From Pseudoneurospora amorphoporcata (lineage: Eukaryota; Ascomycota; Sordariomycetes; Sordariales; Sordariaceae), in contig MU859071.1 of NCBI GenBank assembly GCA_033297205.1, forward strand, positions 62,001 through 126,000: DNA of 64,000 nucleotides, given 5' to 3'. The position numbers and the translations under genes were made by a program. Under the pieces are notes generated by a model, which did no database searches, had not been told where the DNA came from, and worked only from the letters and a program-made list of their open reading frames with translations. Below are positions 55,073 to 64,000 of this stretch, piece by piece (position 1 is the first letter of the stretch; every line of letters begins with the position of its first letter).

Positions 55073-58000
55073 ATGATGTCGGAGCCAAGTAGGGGCAGCA
55101 TTGAACCTCACAGTGTCGAACGCAGTGTCGAGCGGAGTCAGTCCCCTGCCGCCGGCGACAAGCGCGACGGTGTCAGCCGAGACCGTGACGACGAGTCTCA
55201 TGAACCCGACGATCATCACGACGGCAATGGCCCCCGCCCACCACCAAGAAAGAGGCAGCGAGTCCGTCTATCCTGCCTAGAGTGCCGCAGGAGAAAATTG
55301 TCGTGTGACCGGGAGTTCCCATGCTCTCGCTGCATGCAGTCTGGCACTCCGGAGCGTTGCGAGTACGAGACCCGGCCTGGTCTGGCGCCGCCGAACAAGC
55401 TCGGCCTGTCTCATTCGGCCCTGGCCGGCTTCGACTCCCGGTTGTCGCTACCCAATGGCGGCAGTGGCGACTCGTCTTACTACCGCAAGGATGCCCGCGA
55501 GTCTGACAGGATCCGTCGTCTTGAGCTGGAGATTGCCCAGCTGAAGAATATCGTACTCAAGCAGCACCAGCACGGCTCGCTTGACGGTAGTACTGTTACG
55601 GACAACTCACCTCCTGGCCAGAAGCTTCACACTGCCGCCGGCGAAGACCAAGAAATTGGGGCGCAATATGGGTATAACCAGTTTGCCGATGCTGTGAACG
55701 ATGAGTCTAAGGAGGAGCTTCGATTCCTGCGTGGCAAGGAGTTCAAGACACGGTACTTTGGTCCACACAGCGCATCCCGTGCTTTCTCCGAGGTATGTAT
55801 TGGAGTCCTGGCAGTGAACAAGCGGGCGGTACTTCTTGCTAATCACCGTATCTAGCTGGCCGGTCTTTGTCACTTCATGAAGGAAACATCCGAGGAATTC
55901 TTCCGTCCGTTTACTATCCCCAACACGAAGGATAGGCGACAGCGGGCAGAGGAGAGAGAGATCAAGTTTCACCAAGCGGACGAGTCGCTCGAGTCTTTGC
56001 TTCCGTCCAAGGAGAAGACGGATGCCCTTGTGTCCATTTACCTTGATCAGTTCGAGCAGATTCATCGCATCGTTCACATCCCCACCTTCCGCAGGGACTA
56101 TGATAAGTTTTGGGACCCTGCTCAAACAAGATCTGCCTCTTTCACTGCTCTCATTCTTGCCATTCTGGGCGTTTCCAGCTGCCTCGGTTCACACTTTCCC
56201 CAAGAGTTCGACAAGTTGATCAGCCGCTCACACGCTGATGCACTCAAGTGGATTGATGCCGTTGATGAGTGGCAGCAAAAGCAGAGTCAAAAACATCGCC
56301 GTCTCATCCACTACCAGATCTCATGTCTAGTGTACCTCGCGAAACGCGTCAACACCGTGAAGAAGAAGCGGTTCTGGAAAGGAGCTGGCGCCATGTCGAT
56401 GGATGCCATCTCGGTCGGTTTGCATCTCGAGCCTAGCCATAATGTTAGCCCCTTCAACCAGGAACTGAGACGCAGGATATGGGCAACCATCCAGAGCTTT
56501 GATCTGCAAGCCTCTTTTGATCAGGGCCTACCCAGCATCCTCAGCGCCTTACACTTCAACGTCGAACCTCCCCGCAATATTGACGATGACGAGTTCGACG
56601 AAAACAGTAAAGAACTCCCTCCTTCCAAACCACCTACCGAGTATACCTTTTCCTCCTACCAACATCTCAGCCGGCAAAGCCTCGACCTTCGTCTCGAGCT
56701 TATTCGCGTCCTCAATGGTCCGAGCGAGAAACTCGATTACGACCAAATAATTCGCTACACCAACGAGATCAATCAAGAGATCGACTCGTTACCCTCATGG
56801 GACGTCACTGAGGCCGACGCTCCCACTGGCGTGTTGAAGAAACCTCTTCTTGCTTACACACTCCTGCACATCCAGCTTCGACAGTTTATCATCAAGCTCC
56901 ATCACCCCTATCTGAAACTTCGCAAAGACAACTCGAAATATCAATACTCGGAAATAATCTATTACAACGCTGCGCGCGACATGGTCCTTCTCAACGACAA
57001 GCTCGCTCAGCAAGGCATCCGTACTCTCAACTACCTCCGCGAGGACTGTCTCACGCTAGCCATCAACCTCTGCAGCGTCACCATGCTTCAGCCCCGCGGC
57101 TCCACCAACATGATCATGATCAACTCTCAGCATACGCTGCAGCTTCTGGAGAAGTGCTTGGCTATAAAGGAGGATCGCATACTCTGCTGTGGCAACAACG
57201 AACCGTGGGGGTACTCGATCATGTGCGCGGCGGTTGGATTGTTGGAGGCACATCTGGGGGTCAAAACGACGGAGCAAGCAAAGGCGACGAGCGCTGAGAG
57301 GTTTATCAAACTGCATTGCAAACTGGTGCCGATGGCGCCTGGAGGACCGGGTGGGTCTAGCGACAGCCAGCCGAGCAGTAGTCAGGAACGCGGGCATCAG
57401 TGTGGTGCTGAGAAGCAGGCAGCAGATGCAGAGAGGCCGCAACAGCAGCAGTCTGGAGGACAAGCTGGAGAAGATAGAAGGTCTGTGACGCCTCTGAATG
57501 GTCAGCAGCCTTCTTCTGGTGTCTCTAGTGTTGGGGGGAATAGCATCAAGGTAGCGCCGAATGGGCTACCGACGCCTTCCAATTCGCAGTTTCTTAATGG
57601 CATAACAGCGGACTTCATGGCTCAGAGTCGACTAAGAGTATGCATATCCTTGTTCCCTCCCTTTCTTTCTAACACAAACACGAAAAACTAACCGTCAGAC
57701 GTTCGATCAGCCCCCCACGCCCTTCCTTCACCCGGGAAACGCCCAGCAGCAACAGCAGCCGCCACAAGCACCCATGCCACCACCAGCCTCGCTCGGCCCG
57801 GCGGTGGATATTCCAGGCACACCGTGGACGTCAATCCCCGGTGTGGGCCTCACGGGTGCTGGTGGCGATTGGTCGGTCAATGGCAATGGGAGTTTCCAGT
57901 TTGTGAGTATTTCCCCTGAACAACCTATTGCATATAACACTTTCTCTTCTTGTTGTTCTTCATCCTTTAGGCCGTCTGGTATGCACGCGCAATATGCTGA

Positions 58001-58106
58001 TCAACACAAATCAAAGCAGCTCACCATGATGAACGCGGAATACGACATGAGCCAGTTAGGTGCTAGCATGGGCGAGCTTTGGCCGTCTGACATGTGGGAT
58101 ATGTAG
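55073..58106 (+). CDS. Zn(II)2Cys6 transcription factor with fungal-specific regulatory domain, 930 aa
   Basis: Exons 55073-55792, 55856-57637, 57699-57902, 58020-58106; 2793 nt in frame. The zinc cluster is at about residues 66-95: SCLECRRRKLSCDREFPCSR followed by CMQSGTPERC, six Cys with standard spacing, preceded by a basic patch RKRQRVRL. A short coiled coil follows (RIRRLELEIAQLKNIVLKQ, about 145-165). The fungal-specific domain (PF04082) covers about 320-560, with LDQFEQIHRIVHIPTF, ALILAILGVSSCLGS and RRRIWATIQSFDLQ(A). The C-terminus is Gln/Pro-rich and ends in an acidic aromatic motif MGELWPSDMWDM, a likely activation motif. The target pathway cannot be read. Intron 3 is discussed in the findings: it can be retained in frame, and the nearer acceptor at 57970 gives a truncated end. 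Confidence 0.88.
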
Positions 58107-58913
58107 TATTATGCATGGAAATATTCTTCTGGGAACAGGAAATGATGGAACAACATGCAGGAGAAGAAGTGAATGGGGCACAATCATGAGAGGAGGGGCC
58201 AAGTGATCGATCATCAAGCGAAGGAACTGAGCAATACCAAGTATTGGAAAGCGGGATTGTTGCGGAATGATCAAGAGTGGGATCGGGGCAAGTGGCAGTT
58301 GAATGGCCACATCCCGAGTTCAGCAGATAAGTCGAAAGGCAGCATCATGTGCCTTGGGTCAAAGAGGGGCGGGGACATGAATCGAAGAACAAACGCCAAT
58401 GGACCATAAAAGTAAGGAAAAAAATGGAGGAGAGTGCAGAGAAAAAATTGGGGTTGGACAGCGAAAAGGAAACGGAAAGAAGGAAGACAAAATACGCTAG
58501 ACGATGAATCACATGAAAGGATTAAGAGAAGTCTTTATTTAGGATAATGTATATTTTGGAGTAGTTGTGGTATATGCTGAATATAGACACCGTCAAAACC
58601 GCTCAGCGCAGAAAAGCGATATTAGCTGATATACGCGGGGAAAAAAATAGAACAATTGATCGAGTTGAATCGTGGTGTCATTCCTAAGATGTTCCTGTAG
58701 ATGTGCTTCGTGAAAATTTGTAAAGATGCAACAACCGAGATTCTTCTGACACCTTCGGTATCCCACACAACATCCGAACTGCCCCTAGACTAAAAGTTGA
58801 CAGACAGATTAGAAAATGAAGGGAAAAAAAAAAAAAAAAAAAAAAGAACAAAGGAGAAACAAGAAAAAAGGAGCATTGAGGGTTGTGGATGGGTAGAGGA
58901 AAAGCGAAAAAAG
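58107..58913. other. Intergenic: 3' region of the zinc-cluster gene
   Basis: Purine-rich on the plus strand, with a 22-base A run at 58824-58845. No gene seen. Confidence 0.5.
58824..58845. repeat. Poly(A) homopolymer, 22 bases
   Basis: Pure A run on the plus strand about 90 bases from the 3' end of the tRNA-Asp gene, beyond its terminator. Confidence 0.95.
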
Positions 58914-58920
58914 AAAAAAA
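58914..58920 (-). terminator. Pol III terminator of tRNA-Asp
   Basis: Seven T residues on the minus strand, 11 bases past the discriminator base of the tRNA. Confidence 0.8.
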
Positions 58921-58931
58921 GTAATGTTGGT

Positions 58932-59024
58932 CTCTCCCGCCGGGAATTGAACCCGGGTCTCGAGCGAATCGAACTGATGTTCAAGCTTGACAAGCTCACA
59001 TACTGACCACTATACTACGGAAGA
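58932..59024 (-). tRNA. tRNA-Asp(GUC) with a 21-nt intron
   Basis: Minus strand. Acceptor TCTTCCG pairs with CGGGAGA (one G-U), D-arm has TAGTATAGTGGTCAGTAT, anticodon stem TGAGC pairs with GCTCG, loop TTGTCA gives anticodon GTC, T-arm CCGGG-TTCAATT-CCCGG, discriminator G as required for Asp. Between position 37 and 38 lies a 21-nt intron (AGCTTGAACATCAGTTCGATT split site inferred from the stem). 93 nt unspliced, 72 mature. A and B boxes are both good. Confidence 0.93.
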
Positions 59025-59095
59025 TGTACAGCTGTTAATCAGCTGTCGTAGTTGGTTGTTGGAGGTAGCACAGGATCTAGGCCTTATCTATGTAG

Positions 59096-59108
59096 CCCCC
59101 CCCCCCCC
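59096..59108. repeat. Poly(C) homopolymer, 13 bases
   Basis: Pure C run followed by five A, upstream of the tRNA-Asp gene. Run length could be affected by sequencing error. Confidence 0.85.
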
Positions 59109-61275
59109 AAAAATGCGCAATACCCCGTACGATGAGGAAAGCAGATAAACGCAACGAGGACACTCGCGATGTTTTGTGTACATCCATCATTTCGGAGACC
59201 TGGCTGGGATTCAGAAAGTTACAATTGGAAATGGTGAAGCCCCCAAGATTGCAAATTCTTTTTTTGTTGTTCTTTTCTTTTCAAATCAAAGCCCTGCAGC
59301 GCAGTCATGGTGGTGACGTGAAGTGCAGAGGCTGTACTATCGTGCATTGTGCAACGCACATAAGTACCTTGGGTACTGACGACTGGGAATGTAAGAATGA
59401 CATAGCAGCGCTCCTTCCTTTTTGCCATTGCACTTTGGATCTTCATTTGCTGGTTACCTTTGGTAGTTTATTTTCCTCCGTTTTCCTCTTCGAACTGTCG
59501 CTGAATGCTACTCATTTCACGCCCACTTCACCCTCCGCTCGAATACCGGAGCAGAGATCGATGCTCTAGGTAGACGAGAAAATCTTCCGCTCAGCTGTCG
59601 TTTGAGCTGTCGCATTCGTGGCCGCACTTTCACCTTTGTCTCCATCAGGCAGTTCCGAGACTGAAGCGGTACACTGGACATTCTGGCCACCATCTCCGTC
59701 AAGTCGATTCGACGATTACACTTCAAGTCGCCCGCATGTGTCTTCGCATGAAAGAAACCTAAGCTTCCAGGCCGTCTTTGAGCTTCCGCCGAATACCTGC
59801 TATCTACTAGTCGAGGTAAGAGCGAATTGGCTGCCTGCCGGCTTTGGACGAGTCCAGGGAGATCGAGCTTGTGCCCCTACCCTAGATGTGGATGAGTTCG
59901 CCAGTCCCGTCATCTGTGGTCTTGCTATCCCTCATCCCACCAAGTAAAAAATTGAGAAAACCATCTCCCGCCCCGAAACAATGCCAAATCGGCCAATCCC
60001 AAGGACGCCAAAGGTGTCCGAACCTTCCCCATTCTGGAACAACGATGTCCAGCACGCCGCGAATGGCTCCATCTACACGTATACTAGCGCCACATTGTTG
60101 TAGAACGCTCTACTCGTTCGTAAGAAGGCAATCATCGCCCATCGACATTTACAACCCCTACTTTTGCTCTTCCTTCGCAAAATTGGTAGGGGTTTGACCA
60201 CCGACAGTCTTACCTTCGAGTGAGTCTCGGTCAGGTAGTCTAGTACTCTTCTCTCGTCCAAATCCTTAAAGATCTCGTGTTGGTGCTGGCTCATTTGCGC
60301 ACAACTAACGAGTATTCTAAGGAGGCTCACCGCGCAACGGCCATTACCAGTGAGCGCTGTCTTGGATACATGTACATTATACACAACATGATGGGTGATT
60401 GCCCCTCGAATAACTCGCATATCCCGTCTACAATGCGAGACAGGTACCCGAGAGGACGGAAGCTTGGCACACATCCTGGAGCTTACCTTTCAACGCGGTC
60501 AGACGCTCCGATATTCAGTGGTCGGGACCGGAAGCGCAAACAACCGTTTGTTTAATGTTTTCCTTCCGACACGAAGTGACCAAGTCCCGAATCGTGTTGA
60601 TAACCGGGGTAGCTTGACCTTTGTCATTCATTCAGCATTCTTCCACAGACATATATACGACCGGACCTGTTAGATACTTATGGGATAAGAGATATGGTTG
60701 ATATCAACGATGACGAAGCCGTGTCATAGAACCAACTCCCTGTTACTTGACACAACGACGGATATGGGGCATGTTCATATCCATGAAGAGCTGTGAGCGA
60801 AGTTGGGCGATATCGGGAATGAGAGTTTCCCAGCCAAGCGACACTCCTGCCTCCTCGTGGATGGCTTCTTAATTGTAATTCCCGTCGCCTTTCTGCTTCC
60901 AGTGCGGCCATCGTTTCCAGGCATCATGCAGTGGCAGCGTTGACGAGCAAAGGTCCTCCTCTCTTGAATTAGCCACGAATCCTTTGTACAGCAGTGAACA
61001 CTTCCACTACATCATGACTTCTGGGCGTTTCATTGTCATGTTCATGTATAGCGAATGCTAATCTTGAATCAGGGACGTGTCATTCAAAATATCGAAAAAC
61101 AAATACCGATGAACCCACCTATCACCTGAACGTTTCCAACCAAATGCCACTCAAGATGTTCTGGCACTTGATACTGAGTATGCAAGGCAACGTACGAAAA
61201 ACAGGCGATGTGTGCAGAAAAAAAAAAAAAAAAAGAAAACTTCGGATCTTCTTATTAAAAGATCTCATCAAAAAG
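59109..61275. other. Intergenic, 2.2 kb, no convincing gene
   Basis: Fragments with faint coding character exist: a plus-strand stretch ending in FELPPNTCYLLVE before a GTAAGA donor (59818), a minus-strand stretch with KDLDERRVLDYLTETHSK before a GTAAGA donor (about 60210), and a plus-strand frame with LAHILELTFQRGQTLRYSVV (60395-60673). They do not join into a gene on either strand. A 17-base A run lies at 61218-61234. Confidence 0.4.
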
Positions 61276-61279
61276 AAAA
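61270..61279 (-). terminator. Pol III terminator of tRNA-Ala
   Basis: On the minus strand TTTTCTTTTT begins four bases past the discriminator base of the tRNA. Confidence 0.75.
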
Positions 61280-61282
61280 CTT

Positions 61283-61367
61283 TGGACGAGCTGGGAATCG
61301 AACCCAGGACCTTTCGCATACAGGTGAGTATGCTAAGCGAACGCTCTACCAACTGAGCCACACGCCC
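61283..61367 (-). tRNA. tRNA-Ala(AGC) with a 12-nt intron
   Basis: Minus strand. Acceptor GGGCGTG pairs with CTCGTCC with the alanine identity pair G3:U70 and one U-U mismatch at 6:67; D-arm GCTC-AGTTGGTA-GAGC; anticodon stem TTCGC/GCGAA; loop TTAGCA then a 12-nt intron (TACTCACCTGTA) before position 38; T-arm CTGGG-TTCGATT-CCCAG; discriminator A. 85 nt unspliced, 73 mature. Confidence 0.93.
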
Positions 61368-64000
61368 CTGAATGGAAATTAGGGAAATAACTTTCACATT
61401 ATGGAGGGCAAACAGTGCAACTCAGTAAGATATCTCAGGTGTATCTCCTCACAGACAACTCCCATTCCCCTTCCCGTCCTTGGTGACGCCCATTTTGCCA
61501 TCAACGCTTGTAACCATATAGGTACCCACTTTTCCGCCCGTCCAAACTCCAAGAAAGCTTTTAAAGATGTTCAAGATTAACTCAGATCCTCGGTCTCATT
61601 TCGGACCGGCCTAGTCTTCTCAGCCTCCGGGTCTCCATAGATTTCCGGTGTTCTTTCCCAGTCCGGGCTAGAAAGCCGGTAGTACATAGAGACTTTGCAA
61701 ACGGTCGATGGTGACTGATTCGATCGTACTAGACCCATTTGTCATTATATTGTGCTGGGGTTTGGTTTAGTGTTAGTGTTCCGACGTTGTCGGTTTAGGT
61801 GTCGGGCCGCCACAGGCTGAAGCTGGACCTAGACCGGCCGGTGGGGGATGGGCATTTTAGGCGAGTGCAGGCGGCGAGCAACCGGGCGGACGGAAAGGTG
61901 GAAGGCCTGACGTGCTGTTGGTGCTGGGGTTTGTGTATCTTACAGCTCACAATCATCCCCTAATCCTTGGTCAGACAGCTATAGAACAAGGGCGTACGAT
62001 AAAAACCCTCCGACGGTTCACTTGAACTATGTGACATGTGAGATACGGGGTGTAACCGGTGTGTTACTACGGAAGGAGGAATAGGATTTATCCGGTTGTT
62101 CAATGTCAGGCTATGACAGTGTGAGGTGCAGTGAGAGTATGGACAAAACGGAAGAGGACCGGGAAGGGTGGAAAGAGAGTTTGACAGAGCTGGGTTCTGG
62201 CCAGGGACAACAGACTGTTTGAAGAGGTCTGGATTAAGATGAAAAAAGAGCTATGCAGATCAAGGATGGAAAGGGCTGAGGAAGGCTAGGTAGCAACATG
62301 ACGCAACTGGCGTGTAAGATAGAAGGGGATATTGATCCTGTCAATCGCTGATCGATCTCAGCTTTGGGTTCCTCTCAGAAGGATCGCAAAACATCATGAT
62401 GATGGGGCCGCCCTTCTCCGTCCTCCGACCTTCAGTAACGTCAACTTCGACGTCTGGCCTGAACGGGTGACCGACCCCTGGAATCCACACAGTAACAGCG
62501 GGAGCAGCCAAGCAGTAAGCGAATGCGACCAGGGGTTTAGGCAAAATACACGTGCCAAATAACCGACAGTAGCGCAGCCACTCGATGCGACGTTGTCGTT
62601 AGCTGGTCGTCGTGCTGAGTTTGTCCAATCAGCCCTCATCCAGTACGGTTTTTGGCAGCTTGTCTCACCTGTCGACAGGCTGTCACAACGCGGTCCATTG
62701 AAGACGACAGGACCCTGGTCCAGTTTGCCTGGTTCCTGGATTCTCCCCACATGCCAAGGCAAGCGCCATCGGGATCTGTCATGTCACCGTGTGCGACAAC
62801 GGAATTGGAATTGGAATTCGGGTTGTGGTGGAGGAGTTGGGGATGATGAACTTCACCTCATTCAGGTTTCTCCAACACCTCCAGCAGCGTCAGCATGACA
62901 TGTCCGAACGGATTAGGCAGTGATGGCCGTTGGGAGAAGGATGCCCGCGGATATCCACATGGTGAAGCTTCTAGTGCTTCTAGCGCTGTTCTCTTCTCTC
63001 CGGTTTCCATCGCTCATCAAAAAGGTCCGAATGACAACGGGACTCCACTAGTTCTTGTTCTAGCGGCTTACATAGTATGTCATCATGTTGTATCAGAAGT
63101 TCGTAGAAATGAAACCACTAAACCGAACAGAGGGCTCGCCGAAGGCGCTAGTTTCTATCGACTGTCAGTTTTCAACTTTTCTGACATTGCCCTTGCCAAA
63201 ATGAGGGGACAGAAAGGGTCGGCCCGAGACGAGGCCGACGAGGAAATGAACGAAAGCGAGGGGTGAAGGGGGAAGGGCAAGAGGGAAAAAAGAGATATGT
63301 CAGATTTGACAAAGGGCCTGTCAGCTTGCTACTACGAACCATACTACCCACGCCATTGCGACCCATCAACGGTTTTTAATCGTCTGAGACGGGATGTGGG
63401 TTGATAATACAACACCCGCCCGACGCCCGCGCCTTCGCAGGCTCGCGCACCACCACCATGCTCGCAATGTCCCCACCACGGTGAAGATTCCAGCTGCAAG
63501 AGATGGGAGGACGGATACGACGCACATCATCCTCTTTTTGCCGGGGTGGGTCAGGGATTCATCATTTTGAGAAAAAAATAACTGGATCAGGAATTGGGCA
63601 CAAGGAAGCCAGTTAGCTGAATGCAGCCACCTTCAGGTATTCCTTCCTCAACTGATGCCATTCGTGGGTTAGTTAGGAAGGCACACCCTGTCCGACCCGG
63701 GTCAGCAGGGCAGGGGGCTTGGCTGGAGACGCCCGGAGCCGGATCGGAGTGAACTCCGGGTCGAGTCGAGGTTGGCAACTGCAATTGCATTGTAGGTACA
63801 GATGTAGGTTGTGCAGCATGGAAACGCCATCATCTCAACCGTCCTGGGGAAAGAAGAAAGAAGCAATGCATGATGACTGCCAACACCAGCTGCTGCAAGG
63901 GATTGCCACAAATAGCACTAACCCCTGCATACCTATGTCTTTACTGACCTGAACAGGCTCGGAAAGATAATTTGGCGTCATTTGTAGGTCTCTATGCAGA
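61368..64000. other. Intergenic, 2.6 kb to the window end, no convincing gene
   Basis: Open frames up to 123 codons, none with a motif or splice partner. 61.7-61.95 kb has runs of GGTTTAGTGTTAG and GGGGTTTG type, and 63.2-63.3 kb is purine-rich. No RNA gene, repeat copy or transposon found. Confidence 0.4.

Noticed and set aside
62394..63266. Frames of 101-123 codons at the right end
   Set aside because: No motifs, no splice context, overlapping on both strands; not supported as genes.
1..64000. CRISPR arrays, bacterial operons, ribosomal RNA genes including dispersed 5S
   Set aside because: No direct-repeat/spacer pattern and no match to the conserved 5S or rDNA motifs I could recall; the genome is fungal.

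Overview
The window is nuclear DNA of a filamentous ascomycete, most probably Sordariaceae (Neurospora/Sordaria type). The signs are short spliceosomal introns (about 50-120 nt) with GTRNGY donors and CTAAC/CTGAC-like branch sites, long Ser/Gln/Gly-rich tails on housekeeping proteins, long intergenic leaders, intron-bearing tRNAs, and gene families typical of Pezizomycotina (Zn2Cys6 regulator, Rho4, DAD1). No species call is possible from sequence alone. All exon limits below are my own reading of splice sites; for the main spliced genes I checked that exon lengths sum to a multiple of three.

Left part (1-31.6 kb), dense and mostly housekeeping: the 3' part of an RS-rich protein ending in a Hub1/UBL5 ubiquitin-like domain; a 12-exon minus-strand gene made of about 13 tandem Cys/His units, with nearly every intron splitting the terminal His codon; a YAG7-type RGG protein; a CENP-W histone-fold protein divergent from prefoldin subunit 4; a DHA1-type MFS transporter; a 1136-aa serine-rich protein of unknown function; a secreted acid phosphatase; DASH subunit DAD1; elongin C; Rho4 GTPase; lariat debranching enzyme DBR1; and a DUF2470 membrane protein. 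Hub1 and DBR1 touch splicing, CENP-W and DAD1 touch the kinetochore. They are not operonic; each has its own leader.

Middle part (31.6-49.2 kb), accessory: one intact intronless gene for an internally duplicated protein with a prenylation (CaaX) terminus, surrounded on the same strand by at least three decayed paralogues (35.6, 36.9 and 38.1 kb) and perhaps a fourth (32.1 kb); an ankyrin-like relic; two small two-exon helical proteins; a candidate structured Pol III RNA (43.1-43.34 kb); an aldehyde dehydrogenase; and an apparently intact Fot1/pogo-type DNA transposon with long inverted repeats and a TA target duplication.

Right part (49.2-64 kb): a TBF1-type telomere/promoter-binding protein (TRF-homology plus telobox Myb domain and a large polyglutamine tail), a Zn2Cys6 transcription factor with an in-frame retainable last intron, then about 6 kb without a convincing protein gene, holding an intron-containing tRNA-Asp(GUC) and an intron-containing tRNA-Ala(AGC).
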